This document shows, piece after piece, positions 12,655 to 25,664 of a stretch of DNA of 64,000 nt. This stretch comes from Apodemus sylvaticus (lineage: Eukaryota > Chordata > Mammalia > Rodentia > Muridae). The notes under the pieces are model-generated. The model searched no databases and was not told the origin of the DNA. It saw nothing but the letters and a program-made list of their open reading frames with translations. Both the position numbers and the translations under genes were made by a program. Every line of letters starts with the position of its first letter. The first letter of the stretch is position 1. The DNA lies in contig NC_067472.1 in the NCBI RefSeq assembly GCF_947179515.1, positions 162,224,761 to 162,288,760 of the forward strand. Reading direction: 5' to 3'.

Positions 12655-13058
12655 ACACACTGTAGAATGACATGAAGAGATGTGCCCATTGGTACAATCC
12701 TGGCATGAATGGTAACCATGTGCTTTCTGTATGAGTTTGAGACTAGCTCCACAGGAAGAAACTCATGTCTGATACTGTAAAACTTGGTAAAGAGCTGGTG
12801 CCTGGGAAGACATCAGACCCTAGGCGGAAACTCCTTACTGCCATTTTGCTAAATGGACAAACTGTCCATGTATGTGAACATTATGTGAAGAAACTGTCTT
12901 GTAAGTGCTTGTGTTCACATATGTAGAGCTGTTCTTACCTGCACCAGAGAAGCTTTGTGTTGCAGCAGGTGGCTGTGAATACGAATTTATAACTGGTCAA
13001 GGGGCTGAGAACAGAGGATGGTGGTGTCCCCAGCCCTTGATGAATCATCTATATTATA

Positions 13059-13093
<35 letters not shown>

Positions 13094-13555
13094 TACTCAG
13101 GCAACATCACAGAAGCAGACGTAGAAAAATGGCAAAGCCAGATGATAAGGATGTGCATTACAAAATGACATTCATTTTCTGGACATTATATAGTGGCTAC
13201 ATTTGTGAACCCACTGTACCTTTAGATACCTGCACAAACTTGGGCCTGTGAACATTTCATTGGAGAAGGAGGGAGGGTGCTTTGCTGTGCCTGGTAGAGA
13301 GGTGCTGCTCTTCAGTGGTGTGTCCACTGATAACCTGTTCATGCTTCAGGAAATGATCTCTTACCCATGCTCATATTAAAACCCTAATTAAACTCATGGG
13401 GTCACACACATATAACACAGGAAATCAATAGAGGGGTAGGATGGGAAGAAAACTTTCAGCAGCAGAACGGGAAAGTGAGGGACAGAAATATGAGGTGGGG
13501 ATGGATAAAATTCATTGTATATGTGTATAAAACTACTGGATACTAAAATGATACT
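12655..13555 (+). repeat. RMER1-like rodent interspersed repeat with internal (CA)n
   Basis: Several landmarks of a long rodent medium-reiteration repeat occur in order: tacaatcctggcatgaatggtaacc, cagaccctaggcggaaact, aaatggcaaagccaga, ttctggacatt, gtgaacccactg, ttcagtggtgtgtccactg. A clean (CA)n run of about 32 bp sits inside at 13060-13091. The name RMER1 is from memory; the order of landmarks is what I can see. Confidence 0.45.
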
Positions 13556-13559
13556 ATTT

Positions 13560-15075
13560 TGATAGTTCTAACTTAATTATTCAGGAAAGAGAAAACAACA
13601 GGTAAAATAATCAATTTTAGTGAAAGACAAAGTATGTTTTGAATATCTTTTAAACAAAAACATGACAATAAAACACTGATTATAATATGCAGACAAAGAC
13701 ATGTCTGACAGCAAAATCTAAGGTGCTATGAAAACTAAGTAGACTTAATGAACGAGTCAATGAAACAACGAAGTCTCACCTCGGGCAAGCTCCCACTCAT
13801 CCACAACATCAACTCTTTATCCAACCACTCTCCAGGTAGGCACTAGGACCTCCCCTCTCCAGGTAAGCATTATGATTTCCTGATATGAAATATAAGGTGG
13901 TGAGGTGGTACCTGGTGCACCCTTGCCCCTGAGTAATTGCACCATGCAACAGATCTGGTATAAAGGAGGTTTATTTGGGGGAAGGGAAAGGAAAAAGCCA
14001 TATAGATGGGCAGGCAGACAGGAACAGAACTGTGAGAGCAAAGAAGGATGTGTGTGTGTCTGTGTGTATTTGTGTCTGTGTGCACGTGAACTCAGAGGAC
14101 AGGCGGTGGCAGAGTCCTGAGGTGGGCGCGCCACCTAGTGGTGGCTGCAGGTGATGACATAAGCAATTGCTAGGTCCCTGAGCACAGTGGTGTGGAATCA
14201 CTAAAAAGCTAACACTTCTGCTTTCAGCTGATGTAATTGATTCTCAAATTTTCCTATTTTATATCAGTTTTTAATTGGCCTTAGGAAGGAATAAAACTGG
14301 CACTTTTCTAATTATTTCATTGCCTTCTCTCACATAGTATCTCCTTCTGTTTTTTTAGCTCTCCCCTCCTCCTCCTTCTCCCTCCTCCATCACCTAGACT
14401 ATCTACAATATCAACAACTAACAACACTAAGTCAACAGAGTTAATCTATTATTCAGACATTTAATGTCAATTGTAATCTATCTATTCTCAGAATATCCAT
14501 AAATACTAGATTCTGTATGAGAATTCCTAGCTGGTCAAAACTGAGCTGCAGCCTCACATTAAGGCTTTGGTGTAAATAGCATGAGCCTTGAAATGGAGGG
14601 GACAACACAGACTTTCTGCAGACAATCACCCAACTGTGAAGCATATTATGCTGGGGATAGAAGGCCGAATGAAAGGCTTGAACCATATTTACTGTCAAAG
14701 AGAATTATTCCTCTTCCCAGAATCCCTGTGATGCTGGGTTGCTGCCTGGAGCAGGAATGAGTGACAACTACCCCTGCTGAGCAGAGCTGATGCCTCCTGG
14801 TGGGGACAGGACAGATGTGCTCAGCCTGTCCTTAATGAAGAGACTAAAGAACAAAGAAATGATGTGAATGATTCACAAAAACCCAAATCATCAAAATATT
14901 CTAACCAGCCCCTTATGTTTGCCTTAATTTAGTCTGTGATAGTGTGCCCATAACTCAAGTGGCTCAGTAGGATGACAGTCAAACCGTATCATATGACCTA
15001 GGATTAGTTAAAACTGCCACCATCAGATAAATCTACTTCCCATCCATCTGAAATCTCTCACTTTATAAATATAAC
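13560..15075. other. Intergenic, no gene identified
   Basis: It includes a TG-rich stretch at 14048-14085 and a CT-rich stretch at 14345-14390. The segment 13880-14200 (an aaaggaggtttatttggggg motif followed by the TG-rich part) may be an old LTR, but this is not supported enough to call. Confidence 0.4.
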
Positions 15076-15077
15076 AA

Positions 15078-15163
15078 GAGCAATCCCACTAAAATCAGGG
15101 CTGCCCCCTTTCTCCTTATCTTTTCAATATTGTACTTGAGGTACTAGCACGGGCAATTTGACA
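15078..15163 (+). mobile_element. Short L1 ORF2 (reverse transcriptase) fragment with 11-nt deletion
   Basis: About 85 bp match the L1 reverse-transcriptase region also seen at 25,995-26,085 in this window. Relative to that copy, 11 bases (actagacaggg) are missing between two caggg repeats, which shifts the frame. Both ends are abrupt. Confidence 0.8.
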
Positions 15164-15616
15164 TGTTTGGTGCTGACAGTTACATGGATGGTCACCATCT
15201 ATTTGTATTGACCACACAGTATTTGCCAGAATTGGGTGGTATTGCTTTGCATGAACAGAACCTAAAAGTCATCCAAAATCTAAGAGTTTCTTGCTTTTGT
15301 TAGACATCATGGTTTTTATGTTTTATAGAAAAGCACACGTTTATTTTTATAAAAGCACTTTTATCTTACTGTGTTATTTTCTTTGCAGTAAATGGTCCTG
15401 AACTTGTGCCATATAAACTTTCTTGATGCATTAAGCTCAGTCAATCCAACACAGCCTGTGGGAATGGCTGCAGGGAAAGCTAGACTCTGTCTTTGGAGCA
15501 GAGCCTCCAATGAGCTCTGACAAATACACTCTGAACGAGTCTCCCCTCTCCCTGGAGGACACAAAGTTCTTTGTCACATCTTAATATGCTTTATTTGTAT
15601 CCAGATTCCATATAAA

Positions 15617-15661
<45 letters not shown>
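15617..15661. repeat. (AC)n microsatellite
   Basis: An uninterrupted AC dinucleotide run of about 45 bp. Confidence 0.95.
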
Positions 15662-15662
<1 letters not shown>

Positions 15663-15901
15663 GACATAGTGAATCCTGATTCTTCACCTGGTTTCCACCA
15701 GCAATGGGCAATGTTCTCTCTGCTGATGGGAATGCCCATGCCTGTGATCTAAGACACATCTCAGTAGAAAGTTACCCACAAATGAAAATAGTTTCTTCAT
15801 TTTTCTGAAATGCTCAGAATTTGAAAGAATGTAGGAGAATATGTGTCTTACATTGGAAATCACCAGTAATCTATTAACAATCTCTGGACAAACATCAAAC
15901 T

Positions 15902-16009
15902 TTCTGTCTGTCTGTCTGTCTCTCCACCTCTCCTCTGTCTCCCTCCCTCATCTTTCTCTCCCTTCCTCCCCTCTCCCTCCCTTCCCTCTCCCTCCCTCTA
16001 GCACACATG

Positions 16010-16063
<54 letters not shown>

Positions 16064-16150
16064 CCATCTCCCTCTCCCTCTCTCCCTCTCTCCCTACACC
16101 TCTCCTTCCCCCTCCCTCTCCCTCTCTTTCTCCCTCTTTTTTCTCTCCCT

Positions 16151-16185
<35 letters not shown>

Positions 16186-16200
16186 ACTCACTCACTTTCC
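15902..16200. repeat. Large polypyrimidine (TC)n tract
   Basis: Nearly 300 bp of C and T on the + strand, with a pure (TC)n core at about 16013-16061 and CTCC/TCTG/CCCT variants around it. The Ser/Leu/Pro-rich (+) and Arg/Glu-rich (-) frames through it are artefacts of the repeat. Confidence 0.95.
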
Positions 16201-16608
16201 TATGGGACTCCATGTCTATATTCCTTCTCTGTCCTCTATTCTTCCAGTATGACCACTGACTCCTTTTTGCTCTCCTTAGCTCAGGCAATGTCATGGTAAT
16301 TTTAAGGGAAGGGGGAAGGCAACACAGATTTCCTGCTAGCTCAGCCGTGGCATTTTGACCATGTGAATAACAATGGGAAATGCATTTTGCATTTATAGAT
16401 TCCCTCATATTACATCAATGAAAGGGAAAATCTTTCAGGCTGTCCCTTCTATAGGGTGAGATATGCTTATAGCTGATGCTTAGCTAGTTCATTTTTGTTG
16501 TTATGGAAATATAGTTGATATAAAGATACTTTAGATCAGAATATATTGGATTAAATATTTTAATAAAAATATATATTCTCCAAAAATATGATAGAAGGTC
16601 ATGATAAT

Positions 16609-16641
<33 letters not shown>

Positions 16642-18015
16642 ACACACACAAATGAACACACAGGGTTTGAATAAAACTCCCAATTTAATGCAACCTATAT
16701 ATTATCACATCCAGTATTTTATAGAGGAAAAGAAAAAAACCCAGCTGAGCCCAAGCAACTCATAGGATAAGGAAAGATGACAACGTGGTATTATGTAAAG
16801 CTAAGAAAAAATATGAGAAAGCTAAATGTCATTCTTCTCCTTTAATTTCATCAGACTTCTCTCAGTCTAATGGTTTGCCCAAGGATATGCTGGGAGTCCG
16901 GTGTGAGGAGTCACTCCTAAATGAGAGGTTACAAAGTGGGTAGACAACAGGGAGCTTAGTGATAGTCTCACACATACGCTTAGACTTAGGTTGAAAAAGG
17001 TTACTTACTGTCCAAAGTATAATCTGCCCTGAGAATGCTCTATAACCACATAAGTGGGTATGACCATCTGCATTGGAGTGGAACTTCCTAACAGCTGGAG
17101 AGCATTTCCTTTTCTTTACTGGTTGTTACATTTTCTAAATGTAAGAGGGTTGTTTAACCATCTGAACACAAGTATGAATTTCACTATTTCTCATTCCAAT
17201 TCTATTAGTGTTTGTTACAAAATTTTGAGGTTACACCCTTTGATATAGTAATGACATGTCTTCTAAGCAGACTTTTGTGGTGTTGTATGGGAGTAGAAGG
17301 TAAGGTACAGATTTGAGAGTTTGCTATCCTAACTGGCCAGTTATGAGTCTCCACAATTTCCACAGACCAACACAAAAAGAAGCTTCTCTGCTCAAGTATG
17401 GTAGTTCCACTATTCTCTGGGAAGTTATCTAGAGGGCAATGTGACAAACGCATCATGTTCATTTAGCAAAACAACAACAATAGCTTCCTCATTACAGTCT
17501 AGGACCTCCCTGGCCACAGGCTTTGGGTCAGGTTTACAAAACACATGTGAATTCCCTCCTGTGGAGTAACTATCAAATCTAATCAGAATATTGTTTGTTA
17601 CACCATTAAAGACTTGCCATGGTTGTCCAATTGTTTAATCTGGCCTGAATTACCAGTAGTTTTGCACTTCGGGTTCATGGATGTGTAAGCCTATGGAAAA
17701 CAATTCGCTTCTGCATCCTGAATAGAACATTCCAGCATTGTAAAATCTATCCAGAAGGAAGGAAGTCTCCAACCCAGTTCCTGCTTGACTTCTGTATGTC
17801 CTGTAACCAGGTCTGAGGGATTTACAGCAGTGTGATCTTACCAGAAGGCCTATCACCAGAATTTGCTTGTCAGAGATCCACAAATGATATAGACAACTGC
17901 GGCCGGATCAGGATCTCAGGGAGCAGAGTGCAGCATATCCTCAAACACACTATGCAATTGAGCATGACTGTAAACTCCTGCTTCCACCTCCCATATACTA
18001 GGATTCTGGGTTAAC
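16200..18015. other. Intergenic with a (CA)n microsatellite
   Basis: A (CA)n run with one interruption lies at 16611-16651. Otherwise I see no gene, RNA or recognisable repeat family. Confidence 0.45.
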
Positions 18016-18019
18016 AGGC

Positions 18020-18112
18020 CTGCAGGTTATTTATGCAATGTTAGGATCAAACCCAGAGACTTGTACATGTTAAGGTAAGCACTTTATCAACTGAGCTACT
18101 TGGGCTTAATTT
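18020..18112 (-). repeat. tRNA-derived SINE fragment
   Basis: The sequence ggatcaaacccagagacttgtac followed by aagcactttatcaactgagctac is the inverted head of a rodent tRNA-derived SINE (B4/ID/B3 type). Only the head half is recognisable. Confidence 0.45.
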
Positions 18113-18114
18113 CT

Positions 18115-19950
18115 TCTGTTATGAATCTGGGAATGTTCTGAATAAAAATATTCATCCTTTAAGGAGGCCTCCAAGTTAACACTACATGTGTAATTTTGTT
18201 TTGTTATGAATGTTTTGCATATTTAAGAGAATGTATAGCACATATATTAAATAACTTTCACATAGATTACGAAGTATTATAACTTATTTTTAGGCTCAGC
18301 AAACAACTTAAGAAATATACTATTACTCACCCTGAATTTCCTGTTGCCCTCTTCTTTCTTTAGTTTTGTTTCATTACCCAACTTCCCTATTCCTGGGGAT
18401 ACTATCCAGGCCCTTGGTTGCTCACAGATCATACATATCTGCATTTGCACTGTGTATCTCTCCCTTAAGCCTGCACAGTCTTCACTGGGAGAAACTGCAT
18501 TCCATGACACAGAGGCAAAACTCAGACAGGTCTCATCACAACCACCAAGCTTGAGAAAGTACGAACAGCCAGTTCCTGGGAACTGACTAATACAGCCTGG
18601 GGCTGCTGAACTACTGAAGAACTGCCAGCCTTGCTTCCACACAGCAAATTTCAGTGGATTGAAGCTTCTCAGAAGTGTGACGCTTCATCAGACAGTTCAT
18701 GGGAACAAGAGCAAAAAGGACTTGGGAGCAAAGGCACTGCCCTGATCTCTATGCAGGACTGTAAATTTTAACAGTATGCATTAGAAATGAGAATTGCGTT
18801 TATTCCTCTGTGAGTCATCTCCTCTTTTTGATCAGCATAGAACAATGTTGAGAGAAACTACATTACTTTGTGACTTTATTGCACTTATTTTTAAGGACAT
18901 GCAAGAAATGTGTGACCCACAATAACTTGTATTGAGTATGTAAAAAAGACACGTATAGTCCTCAGAACCAGCTATCAGAACACACAGTTCCACTGGCCAG
19001 TGGTCACTGGCCCACACAGTCTGGTATAGACTTTCTGGTGTGATTTTATGCACTCACATTTTTCTGTTTACTTTGTAAAATGCTAATGTGCTACACATGA
19101 TGTTGGCTACCTGATGTTTCTTTCACTGAAATAAATATAGGGGGCACACTTATACACTAATATATGTTAGGCTATTTTCTTCATCTAAGTGGCTATACTA
19201 CAGTTCACTGCATGGCTTTGGGTTGAAGGTTCATTCAGTGGTTGAGTTGCACATGACAGCATAAAGGTAGAGGTGGGAGTCTATCTGCTCCTTCCATTGT
19301 GCGTATGAGGGATCAGGAGTAGGTCTGCAGATTTGGTGGCAAGCTCTTTAATCCTCTGAGCAGTCTCATTGGCCTTGAATCTTTCTCTTATTGGGAATCT
19401 TTAGATTGCTCCCTGGTTTTGGATTTTGAAATAATGAAGCTGCATGTGTGTTTATGTATTTTTGAGTTAATACATTCTGAAAAAGATTGCTTCAAGATTA
19501 CATTTAATTTGGTGTTTATATATTTTTTAAAGATCCAAAACTTTCTGACACAGAAAAACAACTCCAATCAATGAAAACTTTAAAAAACAAGTTAGTAAAT
19601 CTGGAAGCAGGCAAACTAGTTGTCCCGAGGGGAGAGCATACCAATTGGTTTTCCAGTGCCAAAAGAATCAGCCTTGAAAACATATATACCATAATATTAT
19701 TGGGACTCAACAGATTATATTTAGGAATATATTTGTACATGCAAACACATACATGCATAAAATAACAACTGATGAAAGTCATGAATGTGAAAGAGAGTGG
19801 GAAATGGTGTATAGGAGGATTTTGAAGGAAGAAAGGGAACACAATGTCATCAATCATAAATAAATATCACAAATTTAAGCACACATTAAAAAGGTTGAGC
19901 TTTTTTCCTTAAAATATAATCTCAAAAAAATCCTTTAAATTTTATACCTA
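18115..19950. other. Intergenic, mostly unassigned
   Basis: The 121-codon minus-strand frame at 18277-18642 has no recognisable domain. About 19305-19375 may hold another inverted SINE head (gatcaggagtaggtctgc, aagctctttaatcctctgagcagtctc), and 19385-19520 may be old minus-strand L1. These are weak calls. Confidence 0.35.
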
Positions 19951-19959
19951 AAAAATTAA

Positions 19960-20450
19960 AAACTACCAAGAAGAAACACAGAAAACACTGAAATGAGCAA
20001 GAGGTTGTTGAAATAGATCCCTGAAACACAAACAATAACAAATGGACCACATTAAAAAACTAAAATGCTTTTGCAAAACAAAGGAAACAGAGTGCAGAGG
20101 TAGCACATACGGGAAAGCTGTTTGCCAATGCTACACCTAACAACTGGGTAATATTTAGACTGTACAAGGCAGTCCATCAACACAATAATAAAAACAACAA
20201 AAATCCAATTAAAAATGGGCAGGTCCAATCCTCAATGAAATACCACCAAGCTGCACTTAAAACTGCTAACATTAAAAAGACAAATGATAGCAATGATAGC
20301 AAAAGTTGATAAAACATGGAGAAAAGAAACACGGGCTTTGGCAGGAAAGCATTTCATAAAACCCATTACAAAAACATTGTACAAGTTCTTCAGAAACTTA
20401 AAATCCCAGAGTGGAGTATACAGCCAAAGGAAATGAACTAATATGTTGGT
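19960..20450 (+). mobile_element. Old L1 ORF2 fragment
   Basis: Heavily mutated late-ORF2 sequence of an older rodent L1: aacaaatggaccacattaaaaaactaaaatg, caatccaattaaaaatgggca, gataaaacatggagaaaag, ccattacaaaaacattgtaca. No frame survives. Confidence 0.7.
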
Positions 20451-20600
20451 TAAAATAGGGGAATTCCAGAACAGGGAAATGGGAAGGGGTGGATGGAAGA
20501 ACAGGGGGACGGAAGAGGGCTTATGGGACTTGCGGGGATTGGGGATCCAGAAAAGGGGAAATCATTTGAAATGTAAATAAAAAATATATCAATTAAAAAA
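20451..20600 (+). mobile_element. Young L1 3' tail
   Basis: About 150 bp of young L1 3' UTR (ccagaacagggaaatgggaaggggtgg through tcatttgaaatgtaaataaaaaatatatc and a short A-tail), much less diverged than the L1 to its left, so it is a separate later insertion. Confidence 0.85.
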
Positions 20601-20839
20601 AATCCTGCTGACTATCAACAAGGTGAATCTCAGCAACAGTCAGGCTCTTCTGTGAGATGAAGCAAAAGCACAAACACAGGCGTGGTGATTCTCTTATACC
20701 TAAGACTTTAAAAATCTTGTTTGTGGGCAAGAGAAGAGGCCTTTCCAGAGGCTGAAGTGTTAGGGACTCAAGAGAGACTTCTGGGTAGATGCTGAGGAAT
20801 GGATGGGTATGTCCCAAGGTATCTCATTCTTTGTATCAC

Positions 20840-21310
20840 GTCTCGCTGTGGATTTTTGTATTTGTTCATATCAGCTGTTGGAGGAAGCTTCTCTGATGAC
20901 GGCTGAGGAAGGCACGGATCTATGAGTATACCAGAATGTCACTAGGAGTCACTTTACTGTTATGTATTTTGGTTTGCTCTAAGCCTCTTGCCTCTTCAGT
21001 CTCTGGTATTGGGTTACCCAGGGTCCAATATGGGTTCCATATGAAGGAGTAGGCTGTCATTCAAATCAGATATTAGTTGTTAACTCCACAAGCTTTGTGT
21101 CCTCGCTGCGCTAGCAGATCTTCCAGGAAAGACAGAACTGGCTTGGTGTTTATGTCTCTCTCTCTTTTGGTAGTTGGCAGAGGATCTTCCTATACCAAAG
21201 ATGCTAGAACATAAGGATGGAGACTGTGTCGGCACCAGCTCGATTTCTTCATATTTAATGAGTTGTGTAGGTATTGCCTTCAGCAATACGGCCTTACTCT
21301 CAGTTTATGG
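20840..21310 (-). mobile_element. Old L1 (Lx-type) 3' UTR
   Basis: Landmarks that I associate with inverted Lx 3' UTR are present: ctgttggaggaagcttctctgatgac, ggatctatgagtata, cagaatgtcactaggagtcac, and ttgttaactccacaagctttgtg. The subfamily is from memory. Confidence 0.5.
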
Positions 21311-21479
21311 GGAGCAACTTATTTTCTTGGCAACAGCCTGAGTTGTTTTGGTGTTCCCAAGGAACTCTTTTGGCCAACAGCTTAATTAGATGTAGCCCAA
21401 TCCCAATACTAAATGCTTCATTTGGTGACAAGAGATGGCAAGTTGAAACATTATTTGGCAATTTTAGTTAGATTGCCTT

Positions 21480-22060
21480 CACATATATATTTTTTCAGAA
21501 TTTTTTATTGCATTAGGTTTCCATATTACTCCGCAAGTTGCCCTTACTTTTATCTGTCTCTCCCTGTATCCCCACATCTGCCCCACTTGATTCACCATCC
21601 CAGCTCCACCTCCTTTATCCATAACTATCTATTACATTTCCCTGTTCTAGTAATGCCTATCTGCCCCCCTATTTCATTACTCTATACCTAACCTTTGTGG
21701 TTCTATGGACTGTATACAGCTAGGTTATCATTAACTTAATAGTTAACACCCTCATATAAGTAAATACATACCATATTTCTCTTTCTGAGTCTGGGATCCT
21801 TCTTCAGAATGATTTTTTTTCTAGTTTCATCCACCAACCTGTGAATGTCATTATTTCATTTTTTAGTGACCGAGTAATATTTCATTGTGTACATGTACTG
21901 CACTTTCTTTATCCATTCTTCTACTGAGTTACATCTAGGTAGTTTTCAGTTCCTGCTTATTATGACTAGAGCAGCAATGAACATGTTGAACAAGTGTATC
22001 TGTGATAGGCTGTGAACATACATCCTTTGGGTGTATACTCAAGAGCGGTATAGCTAGATC
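21480..22060 (-). mobile_element. Old L1 ORF2 C-terminus/3' end
   Basis: Minus-strand L1: a T-rich left end, then the complement of the ORF2 C-terminal region (gtgaccgagtaatatttcattgtgta and ttatccattcttctac), ending in tcctttgggtgtatactcaagagcggtatagc. It is heavily mutated, with no intact frame. Confidence 0.75.
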
Positions 22061-22064
22061 TATA

Positions 22065-24095
22065 ACTTAACACCTTAAACAGAAAGAGGCCTAAAGGTGA
22101 TTTACATATTTGCATCTGCAAATGCTGGTTTGAGATCTCAAGGTCAGGAACTGGTCCAGATTTTATAAAATCTTTGACCATTGTCCTGCAGTAGACTGAA
22201 ATGAACCCATTGAACAGTGGGCTCACAGGTACTTTATGTTTATTAATACAATTGAATAAGTTAATATATTTAAATTTTTGGGTGGTCCACCACCCAAGCT
22301 AATATATAGAAAATAGAATCTAGTCCACCACTGTAACCTCCTCCATCCCATTGTTCTCAAAGAATAACAGCCAGCCACCTGACTGCCATCTCCTGAAGAA
22401 CAAGCAGAACCAGTTTCCAGCCTTCAGAGGAGGGTCTTGGCCTGCCTTTTTATCTTTGGAGAGATGCATTCAAGGTTGAGGCTTGAGCAAGAAGTCATGC
22501 CTGTCTCCATGTGTTTTCTCTTGCCACCCTGTTCTTCCTATCCCCATCTCGCCTTCCAGAGAACCTGCCATTAGTATGTAGCTGCAGGCGGCTACGCACC
22601 ACCCAAAAGCAAGTAGAACATGTTTTTATTAGCCCAATCCCCAAAATACTCTCAATTTATGAGTGAGACAGTAAAATTATGAAGAAAAAGACAGTCATTT
22701 GAAGTAGACCGCCTTAGTTATCAGAACGACATACATGAGCAAAGACTACAGCGATTCTGTCCTGTCCTGTTTGTGCAGATGGCACTAGCAAGCAGGAGGC
22801 CTGAAAGGCCCAAATGGGTTAATTCTGAGGCTCAGAAGAGGCTCTTCCCACTCAGCATCAATCTCTACAGAATCTCAGAGTACAAGGAGACTTAGAAGTT
22901 CTCCTAACTGTCCCTCTGGCTTCAGATGCAGCATTAATTACCTATGAACACCTGTGGCTATAATCCCTCCTCCATATATCACAGTTTAGTCTATTTTTAT
23001 ATACCCAGGGGTAGTTTTCTTTACAATCCAAGGATTAGTTATCCATGCAAATTCTGGTCTTATATCATCCCTTGGAGACAGAAAAAAGAAATAGGCAGCA
23101 TTGCTCTTCTGACAGTATTTGAGGTACCTTTTGACAGCTACCATCTGCTACCTGGGCATTGTAGGGAAAACATCCTGCTGATGGGAGACAGTCTGACTCC
23201 TACAGATCAATCACATATGCCAGAGTCCTCTCAAACTTTCTCTATTAATCCATTCCACCAGGTCACTGACGCTTGTCAGTACATCTATCATGGGATGTGA
23301 CAGCTGAGCACATACTCAGGCCTGTGGTCTGCAAAAGAATTTGGGCAAACAGACTGAGACCAATTTTTGACCATCAACTGAAATTTCATCAAGGGGTGTG
23401 CCAGAGTTCCACGGAGCCATGAGAGCACAGGGCCGTCACAGGGTAAATTTCCATGAGGAGATGCCAGCATCCTTCCTGAAGAATACAAGACCCAGGTGGG
23501 AAAACAGCTGCACCAAATCGAAGAAGCGCATGTAGACGATGTGTAGGCTCAAGGATCAGCCTAATAATAAATGTAGAAAATGCACAAGAATGATAGGAAA
23601 CAGGCCCAGAGAAGTGCCTTGGATGGATGCTCAGAGCTGCCTCTTTGAGGAATAGTTGGAAGCTCTTAAAGCATGAAAGATCATGGGTGAAATTATCAAT
23701 TGTGTCTTTAAAATGTTTCTTAGAACTCTTTAAAATGTTTCTCAGAACTCTTGACAAGGGGTTGGAAGTTGGGGCCCATGGTAGGAATACTTCATTGGAA
23801 AGCACTGGAAGGGCAGGTCTAACATAAGGGAATGTGACACGTCACACAACATAAGGACACGTGACTGTTGGCAAAGATGCACATATGAGAGATGTTTAAC
23901 ACAAAAGTATTTAGAATTACATGATCTGAGGACTACTTTCAGGAATCAGTTTCTGCTAGAAACCATGAAGTTTAGACATTATGAGCTTTATAGGTTTCCC
24001 TTTTGATATGAAGTAAAGACCTGTATATGTTCTAGAGAAAGAGCAGAGATTAAAATCGAACTTTTTTTTGAGAAGTCTACTGAGTACAAAGAAAA
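22065..24095. other. Intergenic, no gene supported
   Basis: This stretch has relatively few recognisable repeats. Frames of 118 codons (+, 22944-23300) and 138 codons (-, 23389-23805) show no recognisable domain, and I see no splice structure that would link them. I leave them uncalled. An old LTR element is possible but not demonstrated. Confidence 0.35.
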
Positions 24096-24100
24096 ACTTT

Positions 24101-24412
24101 CATAGGGTTTTACTGCTGTGAGGAGACACCACAACTAACTACAGAAATGCACGTAAAGAAAAGCATGTAACTGGGGCTGGCTTACTGTGTCAGCGGTTCA
24201 GTCTATTATCATCATGGTGGGAAGCATGGCAGCATCGGGCAGACATGGGGCTAGAGGAGAATTCTACATTGAGCTCAGCCTGGAGCAGAAGAGAACTGAG
24301 ACACACAGTCCTCCCACAACAGTACACCTACTCCAACAAGCCCACACCTCCTAACAGTGCCACTCCCTATGAGCCCGGGAGGCTATTTTCTTTCAAACCA
24401 CCACATTTTCCA
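24101..24412 (+). mobile_element. URR1-like DNA transposon copy
   Basis: A near full-length copy of the common rodent repeat running from gggttttactgctgtgaggagacacc through ggggctggcttactgtgtcag, ttatcatcatggtgggaagcatgg, to ccacacctcctaacagtgcc and aaaccaccaca. I place it in the non-autonomous hAT-Charlie URR1 group from memory. Confidence 0.6.
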
Positions 24413-24776
24413 AGACATTTTCTTATTGAGACATGTCAGAAAGTGCAACTGTGGTCTTGAGGTCTAACTTGTCTCCCTAAATGTCCTCAGCTGGAGAGTG
24501 GGGGAAAGCAGAGGGAGAGCAGAATGCTGCATATACACCTTTAAAACGCACAGTCTTAAATTATGTGAAAAATAGAAAAAAAAGAATGAAAAGGTATAAT
24601 TTTTTTTTCTTTAAAAAGACCATTGGCAATAGATTTTCAAGTAAGGAACTCTTTTTTGATTTCATGAGGTGGGTCAGACTTCATTTACTATAAAAGTGCC
24701 ACATATTATCTGTGATGTCTGATCTGTGATACTCAGATGATCATACTCAGGAGAATTCATTTTCCTTCAAATGTGA

Positions 24777-25190
24777 TGCTTTATTTTTTATTTTATTTTA
24801 TTTTAATTTTTCTCCCATGCATTACAAACTTATTGCAGCTGTGATTTCTCTTCCCTAAATCTCCGTCCCCATCCTTTACCTCCCTTCTCTCCCATATTCA
24901 CCCTTCCTTCTGGGTCTTAGCTAGGTCATCTGCATATACTTAATGGCTGTGTAGCTTACTGTTCTTATAGGACTTCTAACAGTGGGAACAGCAGCTATCT
25001 GTTTTGGGGACCCTTTTCTACCTTCTGAGTTGTCTTGTCCAGCCTTGATATGAAGGGGTTTTTTTTGTTGTTGTTGTTGTTTTTGTTTGTTTGTTTTCGT
25101 TTGGTTTGTTTTTTATTTTTATTTTGTTTTTTATTTTTCCTCAGACAGGGAGGATGAGTCTTAAAGCTAGATCTTTCTAGCTTCTACCAC
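24777..25190 (-). mobile_element. Probable old L1 3' UTR plus T-rich low complexity
   Basis: It begins with a TTTTA-rich run, continues with pyrimidine-rich sequence like an inverted L1 3' end (catgcattacaaacttattgcagctg, ccctaaatctccgtccc), and includes a (TTG)n/(TTTG)n run at 25065-25110. The family is uncertain. Confidence 0.35.
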
Positions 25191-25664
25191 CACCTTCTGG
25201 CTAAATAATAATTTTTATTCCTTTCAAATAGACTGAATTTTACTTTAGTAATTTTTGTGGGTTTGGTGCCACCTGCTGGAATTTCTAAGAATGCACACAA
25301 ATCCCACTGAGTACTTAAGTGGCTACACTGGAATGATTTTCACCTGTTAAGAAAACAATGCAATATCTTCAGAGTATGTAGGTTCAGGCTGCTAATACCT
25401 TTTGAAAATTATTTAGAAATTCTCTTAGTATAAAAAGAGGCTTTTTGCTTATGACTAACTTGTTTCTGTCTTCATGTACACCTGAATCAGAGGGGAAATT
25501 ACTTTCGCACAGTTTAGCAGGACAACAACCAACATTTGTACATTCTTGAATAGTTCATTACTGAGTCATACAATTCTATACAGTGGTATAAGCCCCACAT
25601 TACCATGGAAAATTTAGGATTCAGTATATATACACCCAAAACAGAGCACAATAAAATCTCTAAA

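Noticed and set aside
15895..16299. Ser/Leu/Pro-rich (+) and Arg/Glu-rich (-) ORFs of 79-152 codons
   Set aside because: They are direct translations of the (TC)n tract.
18020..18112. tRNA gene
   Set aside because: It matches only the inverted head of a tRNA-derived SINE and lacks a full cloverleaf.
22944..23805. 118- and 138-codon ORFs as genes
   Set aside because: No recognisable domain, no promoter or splice structure, and they lie on opposite strands. They are compatible with chance.
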